Assembly (NCBI GenBank): GCA_012845835.1
Contig: JABAKD010000008.1
Coordinates: forward strand, 3,585,651-3,649,650
From: Undaria pinnatifida
Taxonomy: Eukaryota > Sar > Phaeophyceae > Laminariales > Alariaceae
Direction: 5' to 3'
Length of the DNA stretch: 64,000 bases
Position numbers and translations under genes: made by a program. Every line of letters starts with the position of its first letter. Position 1 is the stretch's first letter. The notes beneath the pieces were generated by a model. It made no database searches. It was not told where the DNA came from and saw only the letters and a program-made list of their open reading frames with translations. This document shows, piece by piece, positions 43,200 to 55,000 of the stretch.

Positions 43200-45920
43200 G
43201 TGGGCGTCGCGGTGTGACGGGTAAAACCCGCTGCTGCTGCAAGGACTCGAGACGCCACGACTCGTCGGCAACCCGGTACAGCTAACTCTCGACGGTCCCA
43301 TCTCCGGTCCCTCTCCGTTTGATAGGGCCGTTCAGGCACCGGCAGGGGTGTAAGCCGCGACGGGTGGGTGGGCGCATTGCTAGCCCAGCAGCCCCTCGCC
43401 CCGATCAAGGCGGCAAGGAAAGGCACGCAACTGCCGCGCGCCAGGGGAGTTGGAGGTCGGGGCGGGGTGGGGGTCGCCGGGGAGGCGGCGGCGCGGCCTA
43501 CTCGCTTCCCCTGCTATCCCCCTCCCCCCCCCCTGCCTGCCCGGTCGATAGCTGAGCAGGACGGCTATAAATATCGGTTTGCAGGCCCAGCAAGAGGCCA
43601 TCCACGTTGGCCCCTAGGGTCACAGATGCAACGACTGTGTGAAATCGGGGCGAAACCCCCGCCTTTTTCCCGAATCGCTTTTTCGGAATACCGTCTCGGT
43701 AAGAGGGACGGTTACGTGCGGCCAAGTGCCCACTCCCGGCCTTTCCCGTGCCAGGGTACGAGCGGGAGCCGAACGTATGAATGTGGTTGAGCGCGGGGGG
43801 GTAGAGCATAAGAGGTTGCGGGGACATGAGGGTAGACATTTTTGGATCGCTCTAAAGCGACGCATCGACGGGGGAAGAGCTGGCACTGTAGCACGTTGAC
43901 ACAGCGATACTGGGACACTAGCGCTGGCGTGTACGCGTCATTACTCTTCCATACGCCTTCTGTTTATTCCCTGTTCGCTGGGTCATGGACGCCGAATGCA
44001 TATGGATCCCTGCTTGTGACGCACCAACACGGGGCCGCATGGTTACACACTACACACACGAGGGGCTAGAGACCAGCCACCAGTTTGATAGTCGATTGTC
44101 GGTCAGTTGGTAGTTTTGTCCAACCAGCACTTCCCCCCCATGCGACGCACACACCTGTGTTTAAGCCTCTTTGAGATGGACGGCAGACACCTATAAGTTA
44201 TTTCCTTTCGCCATCGCCTAGCCTTCCCGGGTTATCGCAGACAAATGCGTGCCTCGTGGCAGCCTTTTCCTGTATATAGGTGCATCCGAATTTCGTTGTT
44301 AGCTACTGGTAGTATCGCAGACACATGCGTGACTTGTGGCAGCTTTTCCCTACTTTCGTTACATCCTAATTTCGCTTTTAGGTACTGGTAGGTAGGAGTG
44401 GCCCGGAGTCGCGCTATTAGTGTCTGAGCTATCGCCAGGCTTTCTCGATGGATCGGCTGGACACACAGCATCACTTCGACGTTCGCTTAGTTGTTTAGCA
44501 GCACAAGGGGCGTGAAATGTATTGCCCCCCGTTTCTAACGTACGATGCTGTGTATTGACATCGACATTTGTCTTGTATTGACACTCATGGTAGGTCGAGG
44601 CGGCGAATGTCTCCGGCACCTAGTTCATCGCCAGGCTTGTGTGCGGCCTATTCTACTCTCGATTCCACAGTTTTCCGCCGACGAACGCAGGTGGCTGGAC
44701 ATATGGGTGATTCTCCACCCGTCGCCCACATGTCAGGTTTGGGCAGACGTATTTAGGGACCCAATGCAATGGCCGCTCCGGCGGTTGCCGTGGCATGCCC
44801 CTGCGTGGGACGCCAGTGCGGGTGGGAGCGCTTGCGCGCAAACATATACCAGGTAGCGTTTTGGGATCAAGTCGTCTAGCAGGAACACTCACTCCGTGGC
44901 GAGCTTATATCATGCTGGTGGTTGGAATATGGAACAAGCAGTACCGTAGTACCATATATAGTTTACGGTGAACGCTGATGCTCTTGCAGGGAGCATGTAT
45001 CAAACGAGTGACGGTGCCTCTGAGGCGACTCAAAATAGGCCAATCCGCATTGATTTACCACACCCGCCGGTCCTTCGCTTCGTGCTCGCCACGATATGGT
45101 AATCATTTAAGTAACGTCTGGGTGAGACAACGACCCCAGTCCGGAAACCGATGAAGAGTATAAGAAACAATGGAAGTATGGGTAGGCCCACCGGCTGGGG
45201 AAGGAGGCTTCATCTAGTACTTATTTTAAATGTTCGGCGAAGCCGCAGAAGAATGCCACAGTAAAATCGGGTTTCCAGAAAATCCAAACACCGAATGTAC
45301 GGAGGTGGCTCCGATGCATGCTACGATAGTCTGAAATGGTTTCTGGATGACGGGGCTCCTTAACCCAAACTCGTCGGAAGTAGGTTGTATTTTTTTGTCG
45401 TTTTCGTTTTGTACCTAGGCCATGGGATTTTTCATCGGGTCAGCAGTTTTATTCATCTCTAAAATCAGTTTTTGGGAAAGGTCTTAAGCTCCCAAAATCG
45501 AGGAATCTCAGAAGAAAAGGAGCGCACCTCTTTCGTAGCACGCGTCCTCCATGACTTGGAACCCGTGAATCACTTGAATAATCTAGGCCACCCCGATCAT
45601 TGTGTCTTTTTCCCACGAACCCAAAGCCAGAGAACATACGTTGTAGGAGAAATACTAACCACCCCGCCCACTCAGCTTATGCATGCAGTAGTTTCTTGTT
45701 TTACAACCTTTAAAGACCGGAGAAGGCTGCGGGCGCCTTGCCACACTAAGCCCCGTGCGGAAGCATCTACGACCAGGGATATCTTCAAATAGATCCGGAA
45801 TCGGGACAAAGTTGTTGGTTCCGGGCTCTTCGAGCCTGTCTGAGACACAGCACCGGAACCACAATCATTGACTTAAACATTTGCCCAGCGGGCTAGAACA
45901 AGAGGAAGCAGAAACAATTT
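43200..45920. other. Unassigned interval inside gypsy element B
   Basis: Protease-like sequence ends near 45930 and RT begins near 42860. Between them I recognise no retroelement domain. It may be an inserted element. A short R4 motif (TACCTAGGCCATGGGATTTT) lies at about 45413-45432. Confidence 0.4.
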
Positions 45921-45929
45921 CAGACCACC

Positions 45930-46517
45930 CTAGACATCCTGCGTGCTGAGTAGCTTATGTGCCGTGATTTTATTTCCAAGATTACTGCCGCGCTGAGCGC
46001 TCCGTGCGGAGGTACATCCCGGGGCGAGACCCTCCTGCAGGTCGGTCGCGCCACTGATTGGGAGGACCTGTAGTCCTGAAGCGGTAAAATGTTCTTCGGC
46101 AAGAAGAAGGTCCGGCTGGGGCTGCATTTCGACGAGAAAGTGGCCTGCAAGAGGTGACAGGCCGTTACTGCGGACCAAGTTAACAGCGAGAAGCTGACGC
46201 TCGTCTGACAAAGCAACACGATCGGCCCCATCGTAACGGAGGTGAAAACCTCCGCCAGAGGCGAGGGGCTCGGGTACAAAAGCCGATGCACCCGTGGGGG
46301 CATGATGAGATAGCGTCAGCTCCCCGAAAACTCTCTGGTCAGAGGGGCGGGGAGAGAAAGAGCGGTAGGACCGCTTGTAAACCCGCATCCAGCTGTCGTG
46401 TCCCAGGAGCACCGCGTGGAGCATAACTGAGGGCGGAGCGACGCAGGCCCATCCGACGAGAGAGCTCGTCGGCTGTTCAGCCGGGAAGAATTGGACGCTC
46501 AAGCGGACGCTTGTCAA
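45930..46517 (-). pseudogene. Protease-linked region of gypsy element B
   Basis: An intact 196-codon frame follows the protease remnant on the minus strand: VMLHAVLLGHDSWMRVYKRS, FGELTLSHHAPTGASAFVPE, LLAVNLVRSNGLSPLAGHFL. The LLG.DSW segment and general layout resemble the C-terminal part of retropepsin domains in gypsy polyproteins, where a conserved I/L-L-G-x-D motif follows the active site. The frame is interrupted relative to the protease N-terminus (46545..46907). Confidence 0.45.
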
Positions 46518-46544
46518 AGTTTGTAGGGAAGCGGATTTGTCGAA

Positions 46545-46907
46545 TCACCCCCAGGAACGAGCGGCAGAGTCCTGCTCGCAATTAACGGTGGCCGCGCCAC
46601 CCGCAAGCATCTGATCCAAGACGTCACGGCAGATGAAGTCAGAGAGGAGCCAGTGTCTCGAAGCGCGAGACAACCAAAAAACTGTAGAAGCGGTGGTCCC
46701 ACTATGCACGGTAACTTTGGTGGTAAAAAAGGCGGCGTCGAGCGCAATCGTGCCTCCGACGAGGCCCGGGCCGTGCTCGGGGAGCGAGGACGTGTCCGCG
46801 GGGGTGGATGCGGCGCAAGAGGCGACAGTCAGCACATCGGGGCTGTGGTCCGCTGGCGCGTCGGAAAAAATGGGTCGAAAACTCCGAAGGAGAATCGGGG
46901 CAAGCAC
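46545..46907 (-). pseudogene. Retropepsin N-terminal remnant (element B)
   Basis: A 120-codon frame reads ALDAAFFTTKVTVHSGTTAS, then WLSRASRHWLLSDFICRDVL. The position of LSRAS corresponds to the D-S-G-A-S active site of aspartic proteases. The DNA looks like a decayed DSGAS codon series with an extra T in the preceding run, so the catalytic Asp is lost. It directly follows the NADAR domain on the minus strand. Confidence 0.5.
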
Positions 46908-46989
46908 TTTGAACCAGAAGGCGCGTCAGCGGTGCGGGGTTAATCTCATGAAGTCCCTCGGACAACATCGGAGTGCAGAATTGAGGAGA

Positions 46990-47516
46990 AGCGGAGGGGT
47001 GTGCCAGCCCGTCCGTATTGTGGCGAAGAAGGTCGCGGGCGGTAGAAAGAGCCTGCCCGAGTAAGTTCTTTCCTCACCACAAGTGGGGGTCATGGGCGTC
47101 GGGGTCGTCCGCCCGGAGGCCAATGCCCCACACCTGGTCAACAGGGCTGGCTTCAGCAAAAGCTGGTTACCAGTGCCTAAAAGGCGGTGTTTTATCTCTT
47201 GGTTTAGCGAAAAAATGGCAAAAGTCCCGGGGAGAACGGCGTTTTCGCGTTTCCGCTCCCAAATAGCATTGTCGAAACCCCGGACGCTCCGTCCAGTGCG
47301 CTTGTGCGATTGAAGTTCCGACGTGCTTAGTATGATTTCCAGTGTACGGTTGTCGCGGAAGAGGCGGAGGCGCGCTTTTTCGGCCATCATAAATTGCTTT
47401 GCACAAGATTACGAAACGTCGTCGACGACAAAACCCGACGCTGTCCATTGCGACAAAAATGGAGGGGTGTTGCCAAAACAACACGACACTTCCCGTGGAA
47501 TACTCGCGTGTGTGGT
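46990..47516 (-). pseudogene. NADAR domain (YbiA/DUF1768 family), frameshifted
   Basis: In three frames the minus strand encodes the full NADAR pattern: VVLFWQHPSIF, then SQWTASGFVVDDVS, FMMAEKARL, RSVRGFDNAIWERKRENAVL, SLNQEIKHRLLGTGNQLL, SPVDQVWGIGLRADDPDAHD and GKNLLGQALSTARDLL. The Q/E-x-MMAEKA and D-x-x-WGIG blocks are hallmarks of the family, which includes riboflavin-intermediate N-glycosidases and enzymes removing ADP-ribose from guanine. Breaks are a frameshift near 47452, a TAA at 47409-47411, a frameshift near 47155 and a TGA at 47074-47076. It lies immediately upstream of the protease remnant in the same orientation, inside gypsy element B, with Pro/Ser/Ala-rich sequence upstream. 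Confidence 0.8.
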
Positions 47517-47689
47517 TAAAAATCGAGGGGGCCGAGCCCTCGGAGGGTATGGTCGATGCGCGCTGTGCAGCCCCTTGGGGGCATTGGGTCGCCGACGCGG
47601 GTCGCGGGGCCCGTCTGACGGTCACCGGCGGTGGGGCGTTATCGCACGTAGGCGAAACGTCGCCAGAAATGGCTCTCTCTGCGTTCATC

Positions 47690-48735
47690 GATTAGGGGTC
47701 AACGGGGGCACGGGGCTCGGAGCCAGTTCTGCTTGACGAGAGGAGCAAGTCATCCGCGCGGCGGCGGGCAGATAGATGCCGCGGTTACGTTGATCGTTGG
47801 TTGTGGAGTCACCACGGGTTCGATGGGCAGTATCGGGATCGCCTGTTCCATTGATGCCGTGGAAGTCCGGAGGGGGTGCTCGTGGGCATACAAAGACAAA
47901 GGAGAGCCTGCAGACACTCCAGACGAATTTAAAAACGGGTATCGGGCGGGCGGCACTTGAGTGCCCGCCGGAGGGGGTTTCTGCCCTGTACCCACGCCGA
48001 GTCATCTGCGATAGGAAACATACCAGAATATCCGCCGTTCATGGGAGGGAACGCGAGTCGAGCGCCAAAGAGGGGCTCGGGGTTCCGGCGCCGGCCTTCC
48101 TGCACCTCAAACCAACTGTCGCCGTATGGACGGGACCAGGATGACGGGGTGTGTAGGCGCGAGGCGGGGGGCAACGCCCTCGCGAAGACTCAATGTGGCG
48201 CGGTGGGTCTAAACCCAGGGCGCGCGTTGCGCGATGGGGAGTGTTGTTCGAGGCGAGAGCTCCCGGGCCGGCAGTGGTGCCAATAAAAGAATTGTCAGCA
48301 GACGTTGCAACACGCGTGGGCGAGACCCGGGGCTTGGGTGCAGCCGGGCTTAATCCCGAGCGGTGGCCAGTACATGGTTGTAAAGCCGGTGCCGTAGGCA
48401 AAATGCCAGATGCGCGGCGTTTTTCGGCGGCGGTTGGTAGCGAAGAAGCGCGAGAGCTTGTCGCGGTAGCAAGATGTGCTGTGTCACAAGGCCTAGGAAG
48501 TTTGCCGGTACCCATGGTCAACGTTCGGGGCTCGGGGGCAGCTGTCGAGGCTGGTCGGCGCTGGGCGCTTGACGAGCGCGGGAGACGGACATCTTGTGAA
48601 GTATATGGTTGTTCCCCTGGCAATGCTGGCGGTGGACGCGCGAGGGGTGCCGTACCATCGTCGGGGCGTCAATTACCATTGCAGAAAGTGCCAGGTTGAC
48701 GCGCATTGGGATTATTATTGCCCGACGGACCAAGG
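47690..48735 (-). pseudogene. Low-complexity gag-like region of element B
   Basis: Open minus-strand frames here (48039..48623, 194 codons; 47685..48005) are rich in Pro, Arg, Ser, Ala and Thr without a recognisable domain. By position, between the zinc-finger remnant and NADAR, this is probably part of the gag-pol precursor. An alternative frame at 47929..48174 (FGARLAFPPMNGGYSGMFPI) looks more protein-like, suggesting another frameshift. Confidence 0.35.
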
Positions 48736-48839
48736 CGCATGTTAGGGGCGTTAGTCGTCGAGGCGGGCGAGGGCGGGACTGATTGGTGTACAGCTATGGC
48801 TGAGCTGTTGGTGTTCTGAACGTAGCCGATGTCAGACCC

Positions 48840-49345
48840 CTGCTGCAATTATTCGGAACGCACGTCTCGCGAATTGTGGCCGGCGTTGTGTAACTGATCG
48901 TGGCAAAAGGGTGCGTGCACTGTTTGCAAGAATGTGACGCCTCGTGGCAATTTAGGCAGTTGCCTTAGTTACAACGAAGGGCTGCCGCGCGTGCAGTCGG
49001 TGAAAGGAGACCACTCCACAGAGGAGGGTCATCGGCCAGGGCAATACCATAACAACAGATGGGGACGTCTGTAGCCGCCGGGGCGGTCAAAATCGGCTTC
49101 GAGTTGGTTGGGTTTGAGGGGTTAGCGTCGATGCGCAGACAGGCAGACATCGGAAGAAAGTAAATAACCAAACCCTGTTTGCGTTTATTTTTTTCGGATT
49201 TTTTTCTCATACGCAACCTGGACACATCTGACCGCAAGATACGCAGAGACTTTGTCGCAGCGCTGTCGCTTCGCTCCATCGCCTGCTCCTCATTAAAAGC
49301 GACGGAGAGTTCATTCCAGTAGTTAATTCTAGTCAGATACACGTT
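48840..49345 (-). pseudogene. Gag-like segment with zinc-finger remnant (element B)
   Basis: The frame 48965..49342 reads MYLTRINYWNELSVAFNEEQ, then a Lys/Arg-rich stretch. Downstream, across a frameshift, is a Cys/His cluster: SCKQCTHPF continuing as CHDQLHNAGHNSRDVRSE (about 48850-48945). This resembles a zinc knuckle of unusual spacing, placed where a gypsy nucleocapsid would be. Assignment rests mainly on position. Confidence 0.35.
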
Positions 49346-49359
49346 GGTCAGACTTCCAG

Positions 49360-52070
49360 ACAGATTCCGAGCTTCCTTTCTAGAGACGAGGCTCTAGACG
49401 CCGACACCTGACGCGTCGTAGCTGATACACTGGATTTGCCTGCCTGCCGTGAATTCACAGCTAAACGCACTCGTAGCTGGCTCCCTGATGAAGTTGTTTG
49501 TCGATCGAACTCGCGCATGATACATATGTTGTGCTTTGTGCTACATTGGAGGTAGCACGATTTGGGCCTGCGTTTCTGTGACTGGCGGGGAGGAACTAAC
49601 TATAGTCTAATAGTATTGTTGGAAAACCAATAGCGTTTTTCTACATTTTTTTCTCGTCGAATATCTAGGCCGTGGGATTGATTACCGGGTTGTGGACTTG
49701 CATTTCGGTCTCAAAACGTCAGTTTTGGGCGGGGTATTGAGCTCCGAGTAAGGAGCCGTAGTCACCTTTACATGCGCCGCTCTCTGCCGTCGCATGCGGC
49801 GCCTGGTATGAAAACTGCCGGTAGTTCTAAACCCCCTGAGATCTCATCCGTAGGTCGTGATCCAGCGAAGGAAATTGCACATTTAAATACCTTATCAGGG
49901 CTAGTTCTAACGGTTTAAAACAAATGCAACTAGGAAAAATATATTCCAATTTCGGTTTGATTTCGTGAAAAAATACGGATTCGCTTCTTATCGAGGAACA
50001 CGGGCGCATTGTTCTTCCAACATTTGGGAAATCGGAATAACGCAGCGAGTCACACAACGCCCTGCTGACGAACACCGACGAGAGTAGACAAGAGCGACAG
50101 CTTCCGTCGTCGCGTGCGCGCCGCCGCCAGCCTCTCCTTTATTTTGGCAGCCTAGGCTATGAAGCCATTACCCCCAGGGTCTCTTGGTGGGGCGAACATG
50201 ACACGTTTCGTTGCCAAGATTCCTGACATAGTTTATGTTCGATAGCAAGAGCCCTCACAGGTGAGGAAGGCAACACAGCCCTCGGACGAACTTCAAGGCC
50301 GGTTTTCTCGACAACTCGAGGAGAGTGCAAACACGAAACGAACGCCTACGCGTCTATGGCAATATCTCGACCAGGGTTGGCAGCTGTAGCGATGCGGGTC
50401 ATCAGAAGTGGGGGGGGGGGGCGAGACGCAGCAGTAAGGGAAAGTGAGAGGGGCACTGCCGATAGCGCACGTTGAAGAATTTCAGACCAAGAATTAGAAG
50501 AAGAAAAAAAAGGGGCATGGATTTTGCCAAGCCAGGACGCCCATCGCCCTCAAGAGAACATGTCGGCGTTTGAGCAAGCCTATTGCAACTTACGGCTTTA
50601 AGGTAACTTACGGCAGGCAGGTGTCGGAAAGGGAAAGACTGCAACCATACGTACTGCCGCTGATCAACAAGTTCGCTTGCGACGCATGGCGTAACGTGGC
50701 ATCGGCTCTTCATGCCACCGTGCTCACTCAACCTACTGCTCCGCCGTCCCCATCTTCCAACACGAGGTGTAATCGACTTATCCTAATACAGATATGGGCT
50801 TTCGTGTTGTTGACAACTCCATGGCGACAAGGGGGCGGAAAACAGACGAAAAAAGACAAAAACACACAAATTGCGAGCGAACGCGGGGTTCCAATTTACA
50901 CCGCGCTAAACCAAAAGCGAAAGGGACCCCTTTCACATTGGCTCAAGCGTTTTTTTACTTGAAAAAAATGGATTTCGACCGCGAAGCAACGTCAAACATC
51001 TACCAACGCACACGACGTTTTGAGCAGGAAAAAATGACGGTGACAGGTGGGGGCGGTTCCGAAAACTTCCTTCTGCACGAAAGCCGTTTGCTTGGCCGCG
51101 AGGACACCAGGCACCAGTCGGAACAAAGCTGCCGCGCTCGTAGCTGCAGGCTATGGGGCACGCAGAGAAGCGGTAAGCACCCCCGCCCCCCGCCACAGCC
51201 TACATACCTGGTATCACCTCACCAAGAAAGCCGTGAGAGTATTTCACATCCCAGAGGATAGAGGATGGCCGCCATCCCTCAAGCTTCTTATACGAAGCGA
51301 GGAGCCCGCATGATGCTGGTTATCATTGCTGTATGGATGACGATATGACGCTGTTGATCATGGCTGCATGACTCCTGTCGTTCCCTCAGGTTCGTAGTAC
51401 AAAGCGAGGACTCTGGACGGTGCTGTTTGTCATGGCTGTATAGGCCCAATCGGAGCAGCGGCTGTATACCGCTGTCGCAACTTGGTTCCGGCTTCTGTGT
51501 TCTTGCTCAACCGTTTCGTGAGAGAGAAAGGGATTTCGTGCCCGCACACTCTTCGCATTAGTACGCACACTCTTCGCGTGATGTGTACCCAGTATTACGT
51601 ACAGCCTTGTCGTGATCGCACACATGTACCCACTAGCACAACGCTGGTGGCAGGCGATGCCTGCAGGCCTATACGCCCCAGATCACTTCCCGGAGCCCGG
51701 AAAGAGACGGTAGCCCTCGATCTGCTGGACAAAAAACACAAACCAATTATCCTTTTTAGGGAAAACGAAGGTTCTACCCGGCAGCAGAAAAGATAACCTA
51801 CCATGCCTGATAATATGTCCAATGCGGTATGTCATTATCCGCATCCATGTCCATGAAAACCAAAACTCCGAGGAAGGAGACGCCGACACAACTAAACATC
51901 CCACGCACAAGAAACCGTACGGCCCCGCCCAAGTCGAGGTCGCCGCCGACCCCGTACAAGTCGAGGTCGTCGGGTTTCTTCGCAACCGCTTCCATGCAAG
52001 TCACGCCGACAACACTTTAACCCGACCCCCTATGGCCACGGCGCCTGCCGTTTTTCTTCGAAACCGTTTC
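49360..52070. other. No supported gene; scattered repeats
   Basis: R4 motif near 49660-49750 (TATCTAGGCCGTGGGATTGA). A third copy of intronic repeat R5 lies at 50272-50380 (CCCTCGGACGAACTTC, then ATATCTCGA). An approximately 80-bp tandem duplication (TTCCATGCAAGTCACGCCG) lies at 51985-52135. Otherwise nothing recognised. Confidence 0.45.
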
Positions 52071-52078
52071 CATGCAAG

Positions 52079-55000
52079 TCACGCCGGGAACACGTTACCC
52101 CCATCCCCTTCAGCCACATCGCCTGCCGGTTGTCGAAATCCCTGGACGCCATCTGCTCCATCCGTGCTCGCTTGGCGCCCCTCCCCCCTCTGATCTTCCC
52201 CTTCCTCCACCATGAGGCGTTCTCTTACCGCCCACAGGCCAAGGGCAGGGTTAGAAACGTAAAACACGGTTTCCTCCCCGTTGTCGTTGAAGCCTTCCCT
52301 CATCTCGGAAGGTGGATAGCGCTCTATCATCTCGACGAGCGGGGCGTAGTTGAAGCCGACTTGTGTATGGTGAAGGGGAACGCGGCGATGGAGAGTGTAA
52401 AAAGACGTGTTCGGCATATCGTGCAAGGATACAAGATAAGTGGGCAATCGATGCTAAACAGCGAAGCTAGCGAGTAGAGTAACTTTTAAGCACGGGGGCT
52501 CGTGAATTGCTCGTGCTTCCCCTTGCCTAGCTACTCATACGTTCGAGGAGACTAGTCACTCGAGCACGAGGAGCCCTCCTTGTGCTGCAGCGGCATGGCG
52601 TGCTCCAAGCAGACGTTTTCTTCCCAAAAGCGCAACGGCTTACCAAGCGGGCATGAACCGTCGTAACACCGTTTGGTTTTACTAATATGATTCGTTGCTT
52701 ACCTAGGCCAAGGGGTGTTCTGTTGGTTGCACCCTCCTTTTTTTATTCGAACTCAGTTTTTGATTGGGTGATTCGATTGGGTGACGCATGGACCTCCTCA
52801 AGTGAAGAGCTTTAGCAAAATCATATGCACCTCAACCATATCGTAACAAGCGCCTCGACCTCACCTCCTTCTACCTCTTCGCGCGTTAGCCCTCCGGGGC
52901 AATACGTGATGGTGAATCGGCCTTCCGACGAGCCGTGGATGAGATGTGCCGCAGCACTCAGACTCTCCCGCAACTCCAGGGTTTTCTTCAGGAACGCCAT
53001 TATTTCCGGGGTCGTGCGGTAGCCGAACTGAGGACGTGCGTCGCGAAAAAAAGGACGCCGCGGCCGTGGGGAGGAGGGTATAACAATTACCTTGTGCCGC
53101 GAATATTTGCCTTTGACAGGCAGGATCTTGCTGTTAACGCATTAGCCCTATGCTGCGTCCCTACACCGTGTTATTTCCGAGGTTGTGCGGTAGCTGAACT
53201 GAGCGCGCGCGTCGAATTGACGCCACGGTCGTCCGGGGGAGGATACGATACTATGCGTACATACTTTTATGATCATCTCACTTTACATTTCAGCTTTTGG
53301 ATAAGTCGTGGTCACCGGTGACGTCCGTTCTTCCCCCCGGTACATGCCTTCATTTCCAATCCAACTACCCGGTATAAGTAAATGAATGCCTGTGACAGGC
53401 AGCAATTCTTGCCGTCAACGCCTGATACCAACGCCGCATCACTGCCGTCAACCTCGCAAGTGAACACACACTCCCGTCGGGCGAATACGGCAGACGGGTT
53501 TCTCGACAACTGCGAGAGAGAACACCCGCCGAGGCAAGCGTCCATGGTGTCTATGGGTATATATTGGCGACAACATTCTAAGGCCACCACTTTCGTTTCG
53601 AGTATTCCTCTTGTTCGGAGGAAATCGGCCGGGAAATTCGTCCCAAGGGTGTATTATCTTGCGTGTCGTACTTCAATGTTCGGTCAACATTTTGCCTTTT
53701 GGGAACTGTTGGACGGCGAAACGAGAGCGCAACATCCCCTTCGCTTGCCTGGCGCGAGGGAGCTTTGTAGGCTCACTCAGGCTGGGGGTTTGGGACAAAC
53801 AACCCGAGCTTCATCCACCCGTGTCGCAGGCCTCAGAACAAGCCCAAACCAGGCACACCGTCCACCGGGTGTCACCTCAACATCTTCAGGAGGTAGGGGT
53901 CGATTCAATCGGTGCGCGTTCATCTACCCATGCATTTGAGACGCTTTCCAGCGCTGAAACTGCTCAGGACACGTGAAAAATAGCCCAACAGGCCCTCCCA
54001 GCAGCTGCATATTCAGCGAGCAAAGCAGATGTTCTGTTCACTCAAAGCGGGATCGGATTCACAGCAGGGATACCGTGGTTGGACAGGGAGCGTTCACTCG
54101 GCATCCGCTAGTCAACCCTTGCACGGGGCGCGCTCTTAAACACTAAAACTTCTCAGGGCAAGCCCAAAACAAACTCAGCAAGCCTTCCCAGCAGCTGCAT
54201 ATCGGCGAGCAAAGTAACGTTATTTCGCACAAGCAAGGTTGGGTTCGACAGCAGGGATGCTTTAGTAGGGCAAGGGGCAGCCAACAATGGCTTCGAATGC
54301 GTTTTTCATAAACGAGTCGCGCGCTACGAAGTTACTACTACCGTAGGTAAGCGCACAAAGAAAGCCGTGTGCTGCAAGCGATACACGTACAACGGCGACG
54401 GCACCTGCACAAACATTGCCGACGACAGCACACGAACTAAACAAACCTGTCGAATGAGGCTGTCGATACCGGGATCTTCTCCAAACTTGGTCACCCCCGG
54501 AGCCATCACGATCAGCTCCCCCCCGTCTGCCATGGCCATTCTCGTCCGGTAGATGCTCTTGTTTCCCAACCACGTCGACTTGAACTCGTCGCGATCAAGG
54601 AAGACAACCGCCTGATGGTAACGAGAGGATACGTCTCGTCATCCCATGGAAGGATACGCTAAAAGAACGGGAGCTCGTCTCACCAGCTCTACGGTAGAGC
54701 TCGAGCTGAGAGTAGGGCCGATGCAATGCGATCGCGTGGGGGAGTACGACCGTAGGCAAGGTTCCAACATTCTACAACCTAAAAGTACCAAGGTCGCAAG
54801 CCCTCAGTCGCTGCAGGATAGATGCCACACGCCCCACCAAAATGAAGCACGGACCATGTTGCTATGCGCTACACGAAGTTACATCCTCATATGATACATG
54901 AAAAAAGCGAACAACGTATATACATGTTTATAAAATTTTCCAAAACCAAGCACGGAGCGAATTACTGCCCGTCTGCGCCAATGCAATGATGGTCGCCGCA

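Larger units (their letters stand above)
38280..49345 (-). mobile_element. Ty3/gypsy chromovirus-like element B with a NADAR domain
   Basis: Minus-strand order: gag-like zinc-finger remnants (48.8-49.3 kb), low-complexity region (47.7-48.7), NADAR domain (47.0-47.5), protease region (45.9-46.9), an unrecognised interval (43.2-45.9), RT (42.0-42.9), RNase H (41.4-41.9), a Pro/Arg-rich linker (40.6-41.3), integrase (39.2-40.5) and chromodomain (38.9-39.1). Most domains contain frameshifts, so the copy is inactive, though the 340-codon integrase frame is intact. The unrecognised 2.7 kb between protease and RT may be an insertion. LTRs were not identified; the 3' side is cut off by R1 copies near 38.28 kb. 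Confidence 0.8.

Noticed and set aside
53382-53939. 185-codon plus-strand ORF
   Set aside because: It sits wholly in a LarA intron that contains repeat copies; no domain, and not conserved with the related repeat at 23.3 kb.
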